From assembly GCA_903907865.1 (NCBI GenBank), contig CAIVPR010000126.1:62001-126000 (forward strand): a stretch of DNA of 64,000 bases. The letters are read 5' to 3'. The DNA is from an uncultured Acidobacteriia bacterium. GTDB lineage: Bacteria > Acidobacteriota > Terriglobia > Bryobacterales > Bryobacteraceae. The translations under genes and the position numbers were made by a program. Shown here one piece after another: positions 28,084 to 36,296 of this stretch. Under the pieces are notes generated by a model. That model was not told the origin of the DNA, did not search any database, and was given only the letters and a program-made list of their open reading frames with translations. How positions within the stretch are numbered: the stretch's first letter is position 1; every line of letters begins with the position of its first letter.

Positions 28084-29145
28084 TTGGAGTTTCCCCGCCA
28101 TTTTCAAATCGGCACCGTTTCCATCACCCCAGCCACGGTCCTCGCGCCGATGGCTGGGGTGACGGACACGGTGTTTCGCCGCTTCATCCGCAACTTGGGC
28201 GGGTGCGGGCTGATCATGACCGAGTTCACGAGCTCGCACGGCGTCAGCGCGCACCTACGGTCGGAGGGCAAGTCCGCCAAAAAGCCCAACCGCACGCTAG
28301 CCCGCTACTTGGCGTTTTCTCCCGACGAACATCCGATTTCGGCCCAGCTCTTCGGTGCCGATCCCGAAGTGATGGCCGACGCCGCGCGGGTCTGCCAAGA
28401 CCTCGGCTTCGACATTCTCGACATCAATTTCGGCTGTCCGGTCAACAAGGTTGTGAAGTGTAACGGCGGCTCCGGGCTGCTGCGCGACCTGCCTCTGGTC
28501 GAAAACATCCTGCGGACGGTGCGGAAGGCGATCACCATCCCGTTCACCTGCAAGTTCCGCGCCGGCTGGAACGACTACGAACTGGTGATGGTCCAGATGG
28601 CCAAGTTGGCCGAGGATTGCGGCCTGCAGGCGGTGGCGCTGCACCCCCGTACACGCGAACAGGGCTACGCAGGAAAGGCCGACTGGCGCCGTATCGCCGC
28701 AGTGAAGGACGCGGTGAAGATTCCGGTTATCGGCAACGGGGACATCGTCAAGCCGGAGGATGCCGTCCGCATGGTCCAGGAGACCGGTTGCGACGCGGTG
28801 ATGATCGGGCGCGCGGCGTCGTCCAACCCGTGGATTTTCCGGCAGATCGAGGAATACCTCGCCACCGGCACGTACACCGAGCCCACGCACCGCCAGCGCT
28901 ACGACATGATGCGCACGTACTATTCGATGCTGCTGGAGCGGCGCGAGGACGACGCGGTTGGCAAGATGAAGCAGTTCGCCACCTACTTCACCCATGGAGT
29001 GCGCGGCGGGGCCCACCTGCGGACCACGATCTACCAGTCCAAAGAGGCTCTCGCGATACTGGGGCTGGTGGACGAGTTCTTCAGCCAGGAGCGTGTCGTC
29101 GAACCTGGTGTGGCCGAGCCAGCGCCGGAATACTCCTGCGCGTAG
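28084..29145 (+). CDS. dus: tRNA-dihydrouridine synthase
   Basis: 353 residues from TTG 28084 (KLEFPRHF context); no ATG or GTG occurs before homology begins at IGTVSITPATVLAPMAGVTD. Dus signature: VLAPMAGVTDTVFRR (FMN site), LDINFGCPVNKVVKCNGGSGLL with the catalytic Cys (PVNKVVKCNGG), TCKFRAGWND, ALHPRTREQGYAGKADW and VIGNGDIVKPEDA...MIGRAASSNPW (phosphate/FMN loop). DusB-type: reduces uridine in the D-loop of tRNA using NADPH and FMN. The same frame is open far upstream through the antisense-like phase of the receptor gene, which is coincidental. Confidence 0.93.
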   Translation: MEFPRHFQIGTVSITPATVLAPMAGVTDTVFRRFIRNLGGCGLIMTEFTSSHGVSAHLRSEGKSAKKPNRTLARYLAFSPDEHPISAQLFGADPEVMADAARVCQDLGFDILDINFGCPVNKVVKCNGGSGLLRDLPLVENILRTVRKAITIPFTCKFRAGWNDYELVMVQMAKLAEDCGLQAVALHPRTREQGYAGKADWRRIAAVKDAVKIPVIGNGDIVKPEDAVRMVQETGCDAVMIGRAASSNPWIFRQIEEYLATGTYTEPTHRQRYDMMRTYYSMLLERREDDAVGKMKQFATYFTHGVRGGAHLRTTIYQSKEALAILGLVDEFFSQERVVEPGVAEPAPEYSCA

Positions 29146-29163
29146 AGCGCGACCACAGTATTC

Positions 29164-30294
29164 CTAAACCGCGAATTCCCGCTTCTCGTCCAACGCCACC
29201 CGCAATACCGACCGTACCCGATGGTGCTTCAAGAGGCTCATTAGGCTGACAAAGCGATGGACAACGCGTGGCACTCTATCCCCCCACAATTCGCCGACGG
29301 ACTTGATGCCGCCCTCGTCGGTCAGGTAGAACACACGGTCGCTCCACTTCACCCAGCCCATGGCATGGCGTGGATCGTCCTCGATGATGTCCGCCATGTT
29401 CTCCAGGATCCGCATCTTCAGGGGATCGCGGTACTGGGGCATGAACAGAACTTCGCTGCGACCGTCCCGCCGAACCTCGTCAACAAATTCGGCGAACGTC
29501 GCGGCACTGGTCAGGTTGATGTTGGCATTGGGTTCCCGACCGTGCCGGTCGCCCCCCGAGATCACCGGGAGTACGTAGCGCTCGGCCAACGCCATCGCCG
29601 ACTTGTTTTCCGCCCACGGACGCAAGCCATTCAGTTCGGCGGCATGGAAGAACTGGCGGTAGCTGTCCAGGAACCGTGACACCGTTTCCACATGGGCCGC
29701 AGCCCCGATGTGGTTCTCATCCCACGCCGGGTGGTTGAGGATCACCAAGGTCTCCGGAGCGCGTCCGACCCATTCCAGCATCGGCCCGATGCGCTCTTCC
29801 AGCGGATTGGCTGTCAACGAGGCCATTTCCCTCATCATGGAAGTCGCGTCTTCGGCAGGCAAGTTGTGCACGCCGATGTGAAAGAAAGTCCGTCCGTATG
29901 GGATGGTCCATTCCACGGAAATCGGACAGTCCCGCATGTTGTCCAACACATGGAGCTGGACGCAAGCCTCGATAGAGTCATGGTCCGTCAGGGACACGAG
30001 GCCGTCAAGACCAAGACCCTCGATCTGCCGCCGTTCCAACTCCCAAGCGTGGCGGGGGGCCAGAGGGGGAGTCCACCATGCGCGGGAAAGGTCCAGATTC
30101 TTGCCCTTGATCTCGCGATACCGTGCCTCCTGCTTGCGGATGGCACCGCCGAGCCAAGGGGTGTCCTTGGTGACCCGTTGAACGAAATCGAGCGATTCCT
30201 TTGAGTGAAGCGTGTGGCTGTGAAGCGAGACCCCGGTACGAAAGTGGTCGACGGGAGACTTCAGCCAATTGAAGTGGATTCCTGAATCCCTCAA
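29164..30294 (-). CDS. PHP-domain metal-dependent phosphoesterase
   Basis: 376 residues. PHP-type metal ligands are visible in order: H-x-H (SLHSHTLHS, about 25-27), DHD in SLTDHDSIEA (about 103-105), a further His in VILNHPAWDENH and the GGDRHGREPN segment near 245-254. PHP proteins hydrolyse phosphate esters with two or three divalent metals; this one is not fused to a polymerase. It is the last gene of a minus-strand trio with a glycosyltransferase and a membrane protein, which suggests a role in glycan or phospholipid-headgroup metabolism. Substrate unknown. Confidence 0.78.
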   Translation of the reverse strand: MRDSGIHFNWLKSPVDHFRTGVSLHSHTLHSKESLDFVQRVTKDTPWLGGAIRKQEARYREIKGKNLDLSRAWWTPPLAPRHAWELERRQIEGLGLDGLVSLTDHDSIEACVQLHVLDNMRDCPISVEWTIPYGRTFFHIGVHNLPAEDATSMMREMASLTANPLEERIGPMLEWVGRAPETLVILNHPAWDENHIGAAAHVETVSRFLDSYRQFFHAAELNGLRPWAENKSAMALAERYVLPVISGGDRHGREPNANINLTSAATFAEFVDEVRRDGRSEVLFMPQYRDPLKMRILENMADIIEDDPRHAMGWVKWSDRVFYLTDEGGIKSVGELWGDRVPRVVHRFVSLMSLLKHHRVRSVLRVALDEKREFAV

Positions 30295-30399
30295 AGGGAC
30301 TCCTTTGAGCGAACGATGCCAAGCTGTGTGGGCATGCCTAACGATAGCTAGTGACTATTGCAGTGACATGACTCGAAGAAAACAATTCAGGAAAAAATC

Positions 30400-31692
30400 T
30401 TACCGTGTGGCAACGGATTCGCGCCCGAATGCGTTGCCGTGGGTAGTCCACGCGCGCGGCTGCATTGTGAGGGCGGCCTGGGTGCCGCGCGTGATTGCGT
30501 CGAGCTCGCGGTACAACTGCAAGTGTCGCGAGGTCACGTTGTCCCAGCGGTAGTGTTCGGCGGTCCTGCGGGCTTCCGCCGTCTTCCGCGCGCGGATTTC
30601 CGGCATCGAATGGATCTCCCGGACCGATGCCGCGAAGCTTGCGGCGTCGGGGTCCGACAGCCAAGCGTTGCGGTCATTGGCGTAGGTGATGACCCCGCCG
30701 GTGTTGGGGGCCACCAGCGCCAAGCCCGCCGCCATCGCTTCCAAAGGCGCTATTCCGAACGGCTCCCTGGGATTGGGATGTACGAAGGCGTCGGCGCTGG
30801 CATAGTGCCGGGAGAGCTTGTCGCGGTCCCCCACATGCCCCAGGAAATGGACATGCGGGAGATTGGAAACCTGGGCCTCCTCGCGGAGTTCCGCCAACAT
30901 GTTGCCCTCGCCCACAATGGCCAGGCGGAAAGCGCCGGGATCGAGCCGTCGGGCTGTGTCCATCAGCAGGGGAAGGTTCTTCTCAGGGGCCAACCGCCCC
31001 ACATAGAGCAGGATGGTTGTGTCGGCATTGCCGCCGACGAGGGATTCCAACTCGACGCGTGCAGCGGGCGTGCGCTTGGCCGGGGTGAAGCGGTCGGCAT
31101 CGACGCCCATGGGTGCCACCCAGATGCCCCGTTTGACCTTGTGGCCGTGCGATGCCTCGATCAACTCGGCGGCGGTGTGTTCTGAGACCGTGATGTGGTG
31201 GTCGAACATCGGGAAGTAGATCCACTTCATGTACCACTGGCAGAAGGCCTTGCCGCGCGGGTGTTTGGTGAAGTAGGCCGCCAAGTTCTCGTCCATTCGC
31301 TCATGGCTGACACCGACCACGGTTGGGCGCACGCGGACACCTGGCAGACGGCGGGTGCGCAGCAGCCCAGCCAGGTAGTTCATGGTGTATTTTTCAGACA
31401 CCTCGACCAAATCCGGAGCTTCGGCGTTGAGGATCCGCTGGATTTGCGTGCCTGGAAACAGGAACCGGGTCGGGTACAGCATCCGGTACTGGGGACTCAC
31501 CGGGGCCGGGGGTGCTTCCAAATGGTAAATGAGGCCGAACTCGCCGACCTTCTCAACACGAGTCGAATCCGCCGGAACCACCAGCCGCATTTCGTGGCCC
31601 TCGCGGTTGGCGGCGTCGAACAACGCTTTGTAGAACATCCCGATACCACCGGATGCTCCGTGCCAGGCGTTCGTCAAATGCAGTGTTTTCAA
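30400..31692 (-). CDS. Family-4 glycosyltransferase
   Basis: 430 residues. GT-B fold: N-terminal MKTLHLTNAWHGASGGIG (G-G-x-G nucleotide/acceptor loop) and C-terminal ILLYVGRLAPEKNLPLL, LAIVGEGNML, VHFLGHV and the EPFGIAPLEAMAAGL E-x7-E motif, which binds the nucleotide-sugar diphosphate. GT4 enzymes are retaining and cytoplasmic; donors include GDP-mannose, UDP-sugars and UDP-sulfoquinovose. The C-terminal 45 residues after the helical domain are unusual and low in similarity to the family core. Followed by the PHP gene, preceded by a small membrane protein 17 bp upstream. Confidence 0.9.
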   Translation of the reverse strand: MKTLHLTNAWHGASGGIGMFYKALFDAANREGHEMRLVVPADSTRVEKVGEFGLIYHLEAPPAPVSPQYRMLYPTRFLFPGTQIQRILNAEAPDLVEVSEKYTMNYLAGLLRTRRLPGVRVRPTVVGVSHERMDENLAAYFTKHPRGKAFCQWYMKWIYFPMFDHHITVSEHTAAELIEASHGHKVKRGIWVAPMGVDADRFTPAKRTPAARVELESLVGGNADTTILLYVGRLAPEKNLPLLMDTARRLDPGAFRLAIVGEGNMLAELREEAQVSNLPHVHFLGHVGDRDKLSRHYASADAFVHPNPREPFGIAPLEAMAAGLALVAPNTGGVITYANDRNAWLSDPDAASFAASVREIHSMPEIRARKTAEARRTAEHYRWDNVTSRHLQLYRELDAITRGTQAALTMQPRAWTTHGNAFGRESVATR

Positions 31693-31708
31693 TTGGTCGG
31701 CGTCTCAA

Positions 31709-32281
31709 TCAGTAGGCGTTCTTCAAGGAACGGGCGATCCAGAGGGGGACTACGGCGAGGAAGTCGTAGATCATGCGCGGCATCGCCTTCAGGTCGTCGA
31801 CCAGCGTCCCCGCGTTCCTGCCCACCACCAGCTTGCCGCGACGCATGGCGTACACGTTGAAGAGCGTGGAAATGACCGTGAAGATCATGGACGAGATGAT
31901 GCTGAGCTTCAAGTGCGGAGTGTGGCGGAACCAGTGAACAGCGAATTCAAGGATGTGGGAACTGAGGGGCAGCACCACCAACGCGGCGATGGTAGCCTGC
32001 CATTCGGGCTCCGCCTCGCCGATGGTCTGAGTCATGGCCCCGTAGAAACCGGAGGTGAACGCCCGGTAGGTCCATTCGGCGAGCATGGCACCCGATGCCG
32101 CCTGCCAACCCGACTTGATGTTGGCGAAGAAGAAGATGATGCCCCGGATCAACGAACTGCACACGGCCGACTTCCAGTTGAAGCGCTGGATGATCAACTC
32201 GTGGGGACGAAGGACCAAGCTCAGCAGCGCTGCCCGGATGGTCGGTCTTGCGTGAGTGGGGATGTTTTCGGTAGGCCGCAT
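31709..32281 (-). CDS. Membrane protein, possibly of a glycolipid unit
   Basis: 190 residues from ATG 32281; the frame is open further upstream into the kinase gene, but only from MRPTENIPTHARPTIRAALL does a membrane-protein pattern begin. Four hydrophobic stretches (about 46-65 SLIRGIIFFFANIK, 70-95, ATIAALVVLPLSSHILEFAV, LSIISSMIFTVISTLFNVYA) suggest an integral membrane protein with a C-terminal amphipathic RMIYDFLAVVPLWIARSL. No family recognised. It is directly upstream of the glycosyltransferase and PHP genes and probably co-transcribed with them. Confidence 0.7.
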   Translation of the reverse strand: MRPTENIPTHARPTIRAALLSLVLRPHELIIQRFNWKSAVCSSLIRGIIFFFANIKSGWQAASGAMLAEWTYRAFTSGFYGAMTQTIGEAEPEWQATIAALVVLPLSSHILEFAVHWFRHTPHLKLSIISSMIFTVISTLFNVYAMRRGKLVVGRNAGTLVDDLKAMPRMIYDFLAVVPLWIARSLKNAY

Positions 32282-32360
32282 TCGGTAGCCGAAACAAAAG
32301 CATAGTCGAATGTCGGTTGCAGATCGATGTCGATGTCCTTTGAAATGTGTGAAGGCGTTC

Positions 32361-35300
32361 CTAAACTGGGGGACCTGGCTCCCACCGGATCGACTCCAGG
32401 TAGGAGCGCAGCAGGCGGAGCCGGTTGGCGGCTTCCGCCGCATCTCCTTCCAGCAGCGCTGTTTCGAGGGCAGCGGCAAGGGTCGTGATTCCGTCGAAAC
32501 CATAACCTCCGCCCGAGCCCTTCAATTGATGGGCCGTGCGCTGCACACCGGCCAAGTCTCCTTGCTGGAGCTTTTCGGCAGCATCGTCCGTCCGCCTCCG
32601 GGTCTCGTCCAAGTAGCCCGGGATGAGGTCGGCCAACAGCGGGTCCACCAGGACGGGCCCGGCGACGCTGCCGCCTTCGCGCTTGGAAAAATCTTGGCGT
32701 TCCGCCGGGGGGCCGGCATATCTTTCGACGGTTTGGAGGAAGACGGGACGCCGGACCGGTTTTTCCAAGTGCTCGGCGCATCCCGCCGCGAGGCAGCGCT
32801 TCCGCAGCGACCGCCCGCTGTTTCCGGTCAGGGCTACTAGGGGAACCGCACGGGCGGCCACCATCTGACGCGCCAGGGTCAAACCATCCATATCGCCCAG
32901 TTCCAAATCCAGGAAGACGAGGGAGATGTTTCGGGAATGGAATTCCCGCATGGCCTCCGCGCCCGAAAACGCCGAGACCAGCCGGTAACCACCCATCCGG
33001 AGATAGCCCCGGACCAGTGCGTGGATCTCCGGGGAGTCGTCTGCCACCAAGATTATCGGGCGGGGATCCACCCAACGTTCCACAAGCGACACCAGTTGCT
33101 CGCGTCGATAGGGCTTTGTGAGGTAATCGTCCATGCCTGCGGCCAAAGCTTGATCCCGGTAGTCCTCTAGGGCGTGGGCGGTCAGTGCCACGATGGGAAC
33201 CCGGATGCCAAGGCGACGCTCATTGTCACGGATGGCGCGGGCGGCCTCGAAGCCATCCATGTCGGGCATGCGGAGATCCATCAGAATCAGATCGTAGATG
33301 TATTCCGACGCTTTGGCGACAGCCTCGGTGCCATTCTCCGCGGTCTCAACCTTGCATCCAATGGATTCCAGGATCCGAGTTGCAAGCTTGCGGTTGTCGA
33401 CGTTGTCCTCAACGACGAGGACACGCGGAAGCGAGATTCTGGGCGCGGCGGTATTGGCCGCTTCGGGCGTGGCGAGAGCCGATCCCGGCTCGGGCACATC
33501 CAGCATCCGCCCCAGGAATTGGCGGAGCTTGCCGGGGAGCAGTGGCGGCTCGACCCGCAGCACGGCGGTACCCTGCATGGTTGCCAAGCTGCCGGGTCCA
33601 TCCACGACCACCAGTCGGAAAGTCTCACCGGATTGGAAGAGCACATCCAAAGACTCGAAAGCCGTGCTGTCGAGGCCCCAAGCCGCCACGGCCCGACACA
33701 ACCCACCGGATTTCGAAACCACCGCGGCCCTGACTTGGCGGCAGCGATCCAACAGCAGGAAGTCCTCGACAGGACGGCGTCCAGACCGGGGAAGCGTCAG
33801 CCGCAACGAAAACCGGCTACCTTGCCCAGGGTGCGAATCCAGTTCAATGCGCCCGCCCATCGCTTCGGCCAGCGAACGAGAGATGTTCAGCCCCAAACCG
33901 GCACCGCTGAAGCGGCTGGAAAACGAGGTGTCGAGTTGCACAAACTTCTCGAAAATGCGCTTCCGGTCCTCCGTGCGGATGCCGACCCCCGTGTCCTCCA
34001 CTTCGAATTCAAGCTCGACGCGCTCGCCGATAAGAATTCGCCAAGACAACGACAAGTTGATGCCACCAGCAGACGTGAACTTCGTGGCATTCCCAAGCAG
34101 GTTCACCAGGATCTGACGGACCCGGTTCCGATCGCCCACCACGCGCGGCGGAAGCGCCGGGGCGATCCAACAATTCAAAGCCAGTCCTTTCTGCAAGATC
34201 CGCGTTTTCAACATGTTGACCGCGTCTTCGCAGATCTCCCCGGGATCGAACGGGGCCTCGTCGATGTCCACCTGCCCGGCCTCGATCTTGGAGAGATCCA
34301 GCAGGTCGTTGATCAAGTGGAGCAGGGATTCCGTGCTGGTGGAAACGGTCTCTTGGTATTCGCGCTGCTCCGGCGACAGGTTGGTCATCGCCATCAGCTC
34401 GCTCATTCCCATGATGGCGTTGAGCGGAGTTCGAATCTCATGGCTCATGTTGGCCAAGAAATGCGTCTTTGCGCGGTTGGCGGCCTCGGCCTCGTCACGC
34501 GCTTTTTCGAGGTGCGCGGCGAAGTCGAGCCGCTCGGTCACGTCGGTGAGCGTACCGGAAATCCCCGTGAGCTGGCTGGCATCGTCCAGAACAAGGCGCG
34601 CGTAGACCTCGAGCCGCCTTGTTTCGCCATGGCTGGTGACGTGGCGGACCGTATGGCGGCAAAACTCTTTCTCCCGCAGCAACAAAGGCTGGAACAAGGC
34701 AAAGTTGTGCTGCTTGTCGTCGGGATGGATGAAGTCATACCAAGGCCGCCCCAACGATTCCTGAACGGAATAGCCGGTCACGTCCTCCCAGGCTGGGTTG
34801 AGGAACACCCACCGGCCGCGGGCATCGGCCTGGAAGACGATCTCGTTGAGATGGTCCACCACGGAGCGGTATCGGTGCTCGCTCTCTTCCAGCGCCTGCG
34901 AAACTCGCCGGCTCTCGGTCACGTCTCGGATGATCCCTGTAAACCAGAGGCGGCCTTCAACCTTGGATTCGCCGAAGGATAGTTCGAGCGGGACCATCGT
35001 ACCGTCTTTGCGTAGCCCGTCCACGTGGACCGAACGCCAATCCATGCCCCGCTTCCCGGTCTCCGTATACCGGCGCACCCCCCGTCTGTGCGGTTCGCGC
35101 AAGTTTTCCGGCATCAGGTCTGTAAGCTTGAGCTGGAGGAGTTCCTCGCGGTCGTGGCCGAAAATCTGGGTGGCGGCACTGTTGGCGAAGAGGATCTGGC
35201 CTTCGCGGTCCACCGTCAGGATGCCGTCTGACGCGGTCTCGGCCACGATCCGGTAGCGTTCCTCGCTGACGCGCAGTGCTTCGTTGGCGCGCCAATTCTC

Positions 35301-36128
35301 GGTCACGTCATGGTAGGTCCAGACGCGGCCGATGACCTTGTCGCCGAGCCTGTGGGGCTGCGAAGTCCGTTCGTAAATGCGGCCGTCGAGGAGATGGATC
35401 AGGTCCCGCCCTTGCTCTTCTGGCTTGCTGTAGAGCCAGTCAATGCGGGCGCTGAAAGCGGCGGAGTCCACCAGTTGGTGGAGGACCAAGCGACGCAACT
35501 CGCCAGCTTCCACGATGTTCTCGGCATCGTCGGGAAGGCGCCACATTTCCAGAAAGCGTCGGTTGCGGCTGACGACCCGACCGTCAAGGTCCGCCACCAG
35601 TACGCCATCCGCTGTCGCCTCCAGTGTTGCGCTCAATACCGCGAGGGCTTCCCGCAAGGCCTCGCGCTGCTGGTTGAGTTTCGAGGTCAACTGGCGGAGT
35701 TCAGCGAGCGCCCCGACCTGCGATTCCATCACCTGCAGGAAATCCCCGATAGAGTCGTGGACCGGAAAATCCTGAAGCGTCAGTCCGTGGTCCCGAAGTT
35801 GGCCCGGCTCTGTAATCCACGGCGTGCCGAGGAAAACGATGGTCTCGCCGTCCCCCAGCGGCACCATTTGACCCCGGAGGCGGAGGGGTCCGGACAATCT
35901 CGAGAGGACGAAAAGTTCGCCTGGGTGGGCGAGGATCGCGTCACGGTCAGCTTTCTGGACTACAGGCCTGTCGATCCGGAGAGTTTCACCAAAGGCAGCA
36001 CCAGGCACGATCTCGGGACAGATTCGCGTCAAGACCGCACCAGCTTGCACAACCCGCATGTCCCTCCGGAAGGCGACGTGGAAGGGAAACAGAGATGCGA
36101 ACGCATCGGATGACAGATTGATCGGCAC
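32361..36128 (-). CDS. HNOBA-PAS hybrid sensor histidine kinase with two receivers and HPt
   Basis: 1255 residues, GTG start at 36128. Order: HNOBA-like (haem-NO-binding-associated) domain at 1-125 (FASLFPFHVAFRRDMRVVQ), coiled coil 135-165, three PAS domains (about 165-280, 285-405, 415-540), HisKA with phospho-His H563 (LANMSHEIRTPLNAIMG), HATPase_c with N-box (LLGNATKF), G1 (EDTGVGI) and G2 (GAGLGLN), a degenerate receiver-like stretch 795-880 without acceptor Asp, receiver 1 (D951 in LILMDLRMPDMDG), receiver 2 (D1074 in VFLDLELGDMDG) and HPt (H1200 in TAHQLKGSGGG). A phosphorelay kinase, probably cytoplasmic (no membrane segment). No H-NOX gene or output regulator adjoins it. Confidence 0.93.
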   Translation of the reverse strand: MPINLSSDAFASLFPFHVAFRRDMRVVQAGAVLTRICPEIVPGAAFGETLRIDRPVVQKADRDAILAHPGELFVLSRLSGPLRLRGQMVPLGDGETIVFLGTPWITEPGQLRDHGLTLQDFPVHDSIGDFLQVMESQVGALAELRQLTSKLNQQREALREALAVLSATLEATADGVLVADLDGRVVSRNRRFLEMWRLPDDAENIVEAGELRRLVLHQLVDSAAFSARIDWLYSKPEEQGRDLIHLLDGRIYERTSQPHRLGDKVIGRVWTYHDVTENWRANEALRVSEERYRIVAETASDGILTVDREGQILFANSAATQIFGHDREELLQLKLTDLMPENLREPHRRGVRRYTETGKRGMDWRSVHVDGLRKDGTMVPLELSFGESKVEGRLWFTGIIRDVTESRRVSQALEESEHRYRSVVDHLNEIVFQADARGRWVFLNPAWEDVTGYSVQESLGRPWYDFIHPDDKQHNFALFQPLLLREKEFCRHTVRHVTSHGETRRLEVYARLVLDDASQLTGISGTLTDVTERLDFAAHLEKARDEAEAANRAKTHFLANMSHEIRTPLNAIMGMSELMAMTNLSPEQREYQETVSTSTESLLHLINDLLDLSKIEAGQVDIDEAPFDPGEICEDAVNMLKTRILQKGLALNCWIAPALPPRVVGDRNRVRQILVNLLGNATKFTSAGGINLSLSWRILIGERVELEFEVEDTGVGIRTEDRKRIFEKFVQLDTSFSSRFSGAGLGLNISRSLAEAMGGRIELDSHPGQGSRFSLRLTLPRSGRRPVEDFLLLDRCRQVRAAVVSKSGGLCRAVAAWGLDSTAFESLDVLFQSGETFRLVVVDGPGSLATMQGTAVLRVEPPLLPGKLRQFLGRMLDVPEPGSALATPEAANTAAPRISLPRVLVVEDNVDNRKLATRILESIGCKVETAENGTEAVAKASEYIYDLILMDLRMPDMDGFEAARAIRDNERRLGIRVPIVALTAHALEDYRDQALAAGMDDYLTKPYRREQLVSLVERWVDPRPIILVADDSPEIHALVRGYLRMGGYRLVSAFSGAEAMREFHSRNISLVFLDLELGDMDGLTLARQMVAARAVPLVALTGNSGRSLRKRCLAAGCAEHLEKPVRRPVFLQTVERYAGPPAERQDFSKREGGSVAGPVLVDPLLADLIPGYLDETRRRTDDAAEKLQQGDLAGVQRTAHQLKGSGGGYGFDGITTLAAALETALLEGDAAEAANRLRLLRSYLESIRWEPGPPV

Positions 36129-36134
36129 GGTATT

Positions 36135-36296
36135 TCAGGCCACCGCCAGTGCCGACACCGGTCCCGCGCGTTCCGAGGCGCGGTGGTGCCAAAGCCAGGT
36201 TTTCACGAATGTCGTGACGCGGGAATGCGGCGGCCACGGGTCACCGTAGTCGTTGGTGACCGCGCGCAGGACCCAGGCATCCAAAGGGACAAACTC
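36135..36296 (-). other. 53-codon open stretch between transglycosylase and kinase
   Basis: Immediately after the TAG of the transglycosylase, the same reading frame continues for 53 codons to a TGA six bases before the kinase GTG. It reads EFVPLDAWVLRAVTNDYGDP then WPPHSRVTTFVKTWLWHHRA and a short Ala/Val tail. AGGAG followed 8 bp later by an in-frame TTG gives a possible 49-residue peptide. The composition looks protein-like (alternating hydrophobic and charged residues, several Trp) and it may be a gene remnant or a short leader translated ahead of the kinase. No family recognised with confidence. Confidence 0.35.

Noticed and set aside
25909-29145. 1078-codon frame appearing to fuse an Arg-rich protein to dihydrouridine synthase
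   Set aside because: The first two thirds are the shifted frame of the TonB receptor; only 28084-29145 is the real Dus gene.
33174-34982. 602-codon plus-strand frame antisense to the histidine kinase
   Set aside because: The kinase is unmistakable on the other strand; this frame lacks domains and codon logic.
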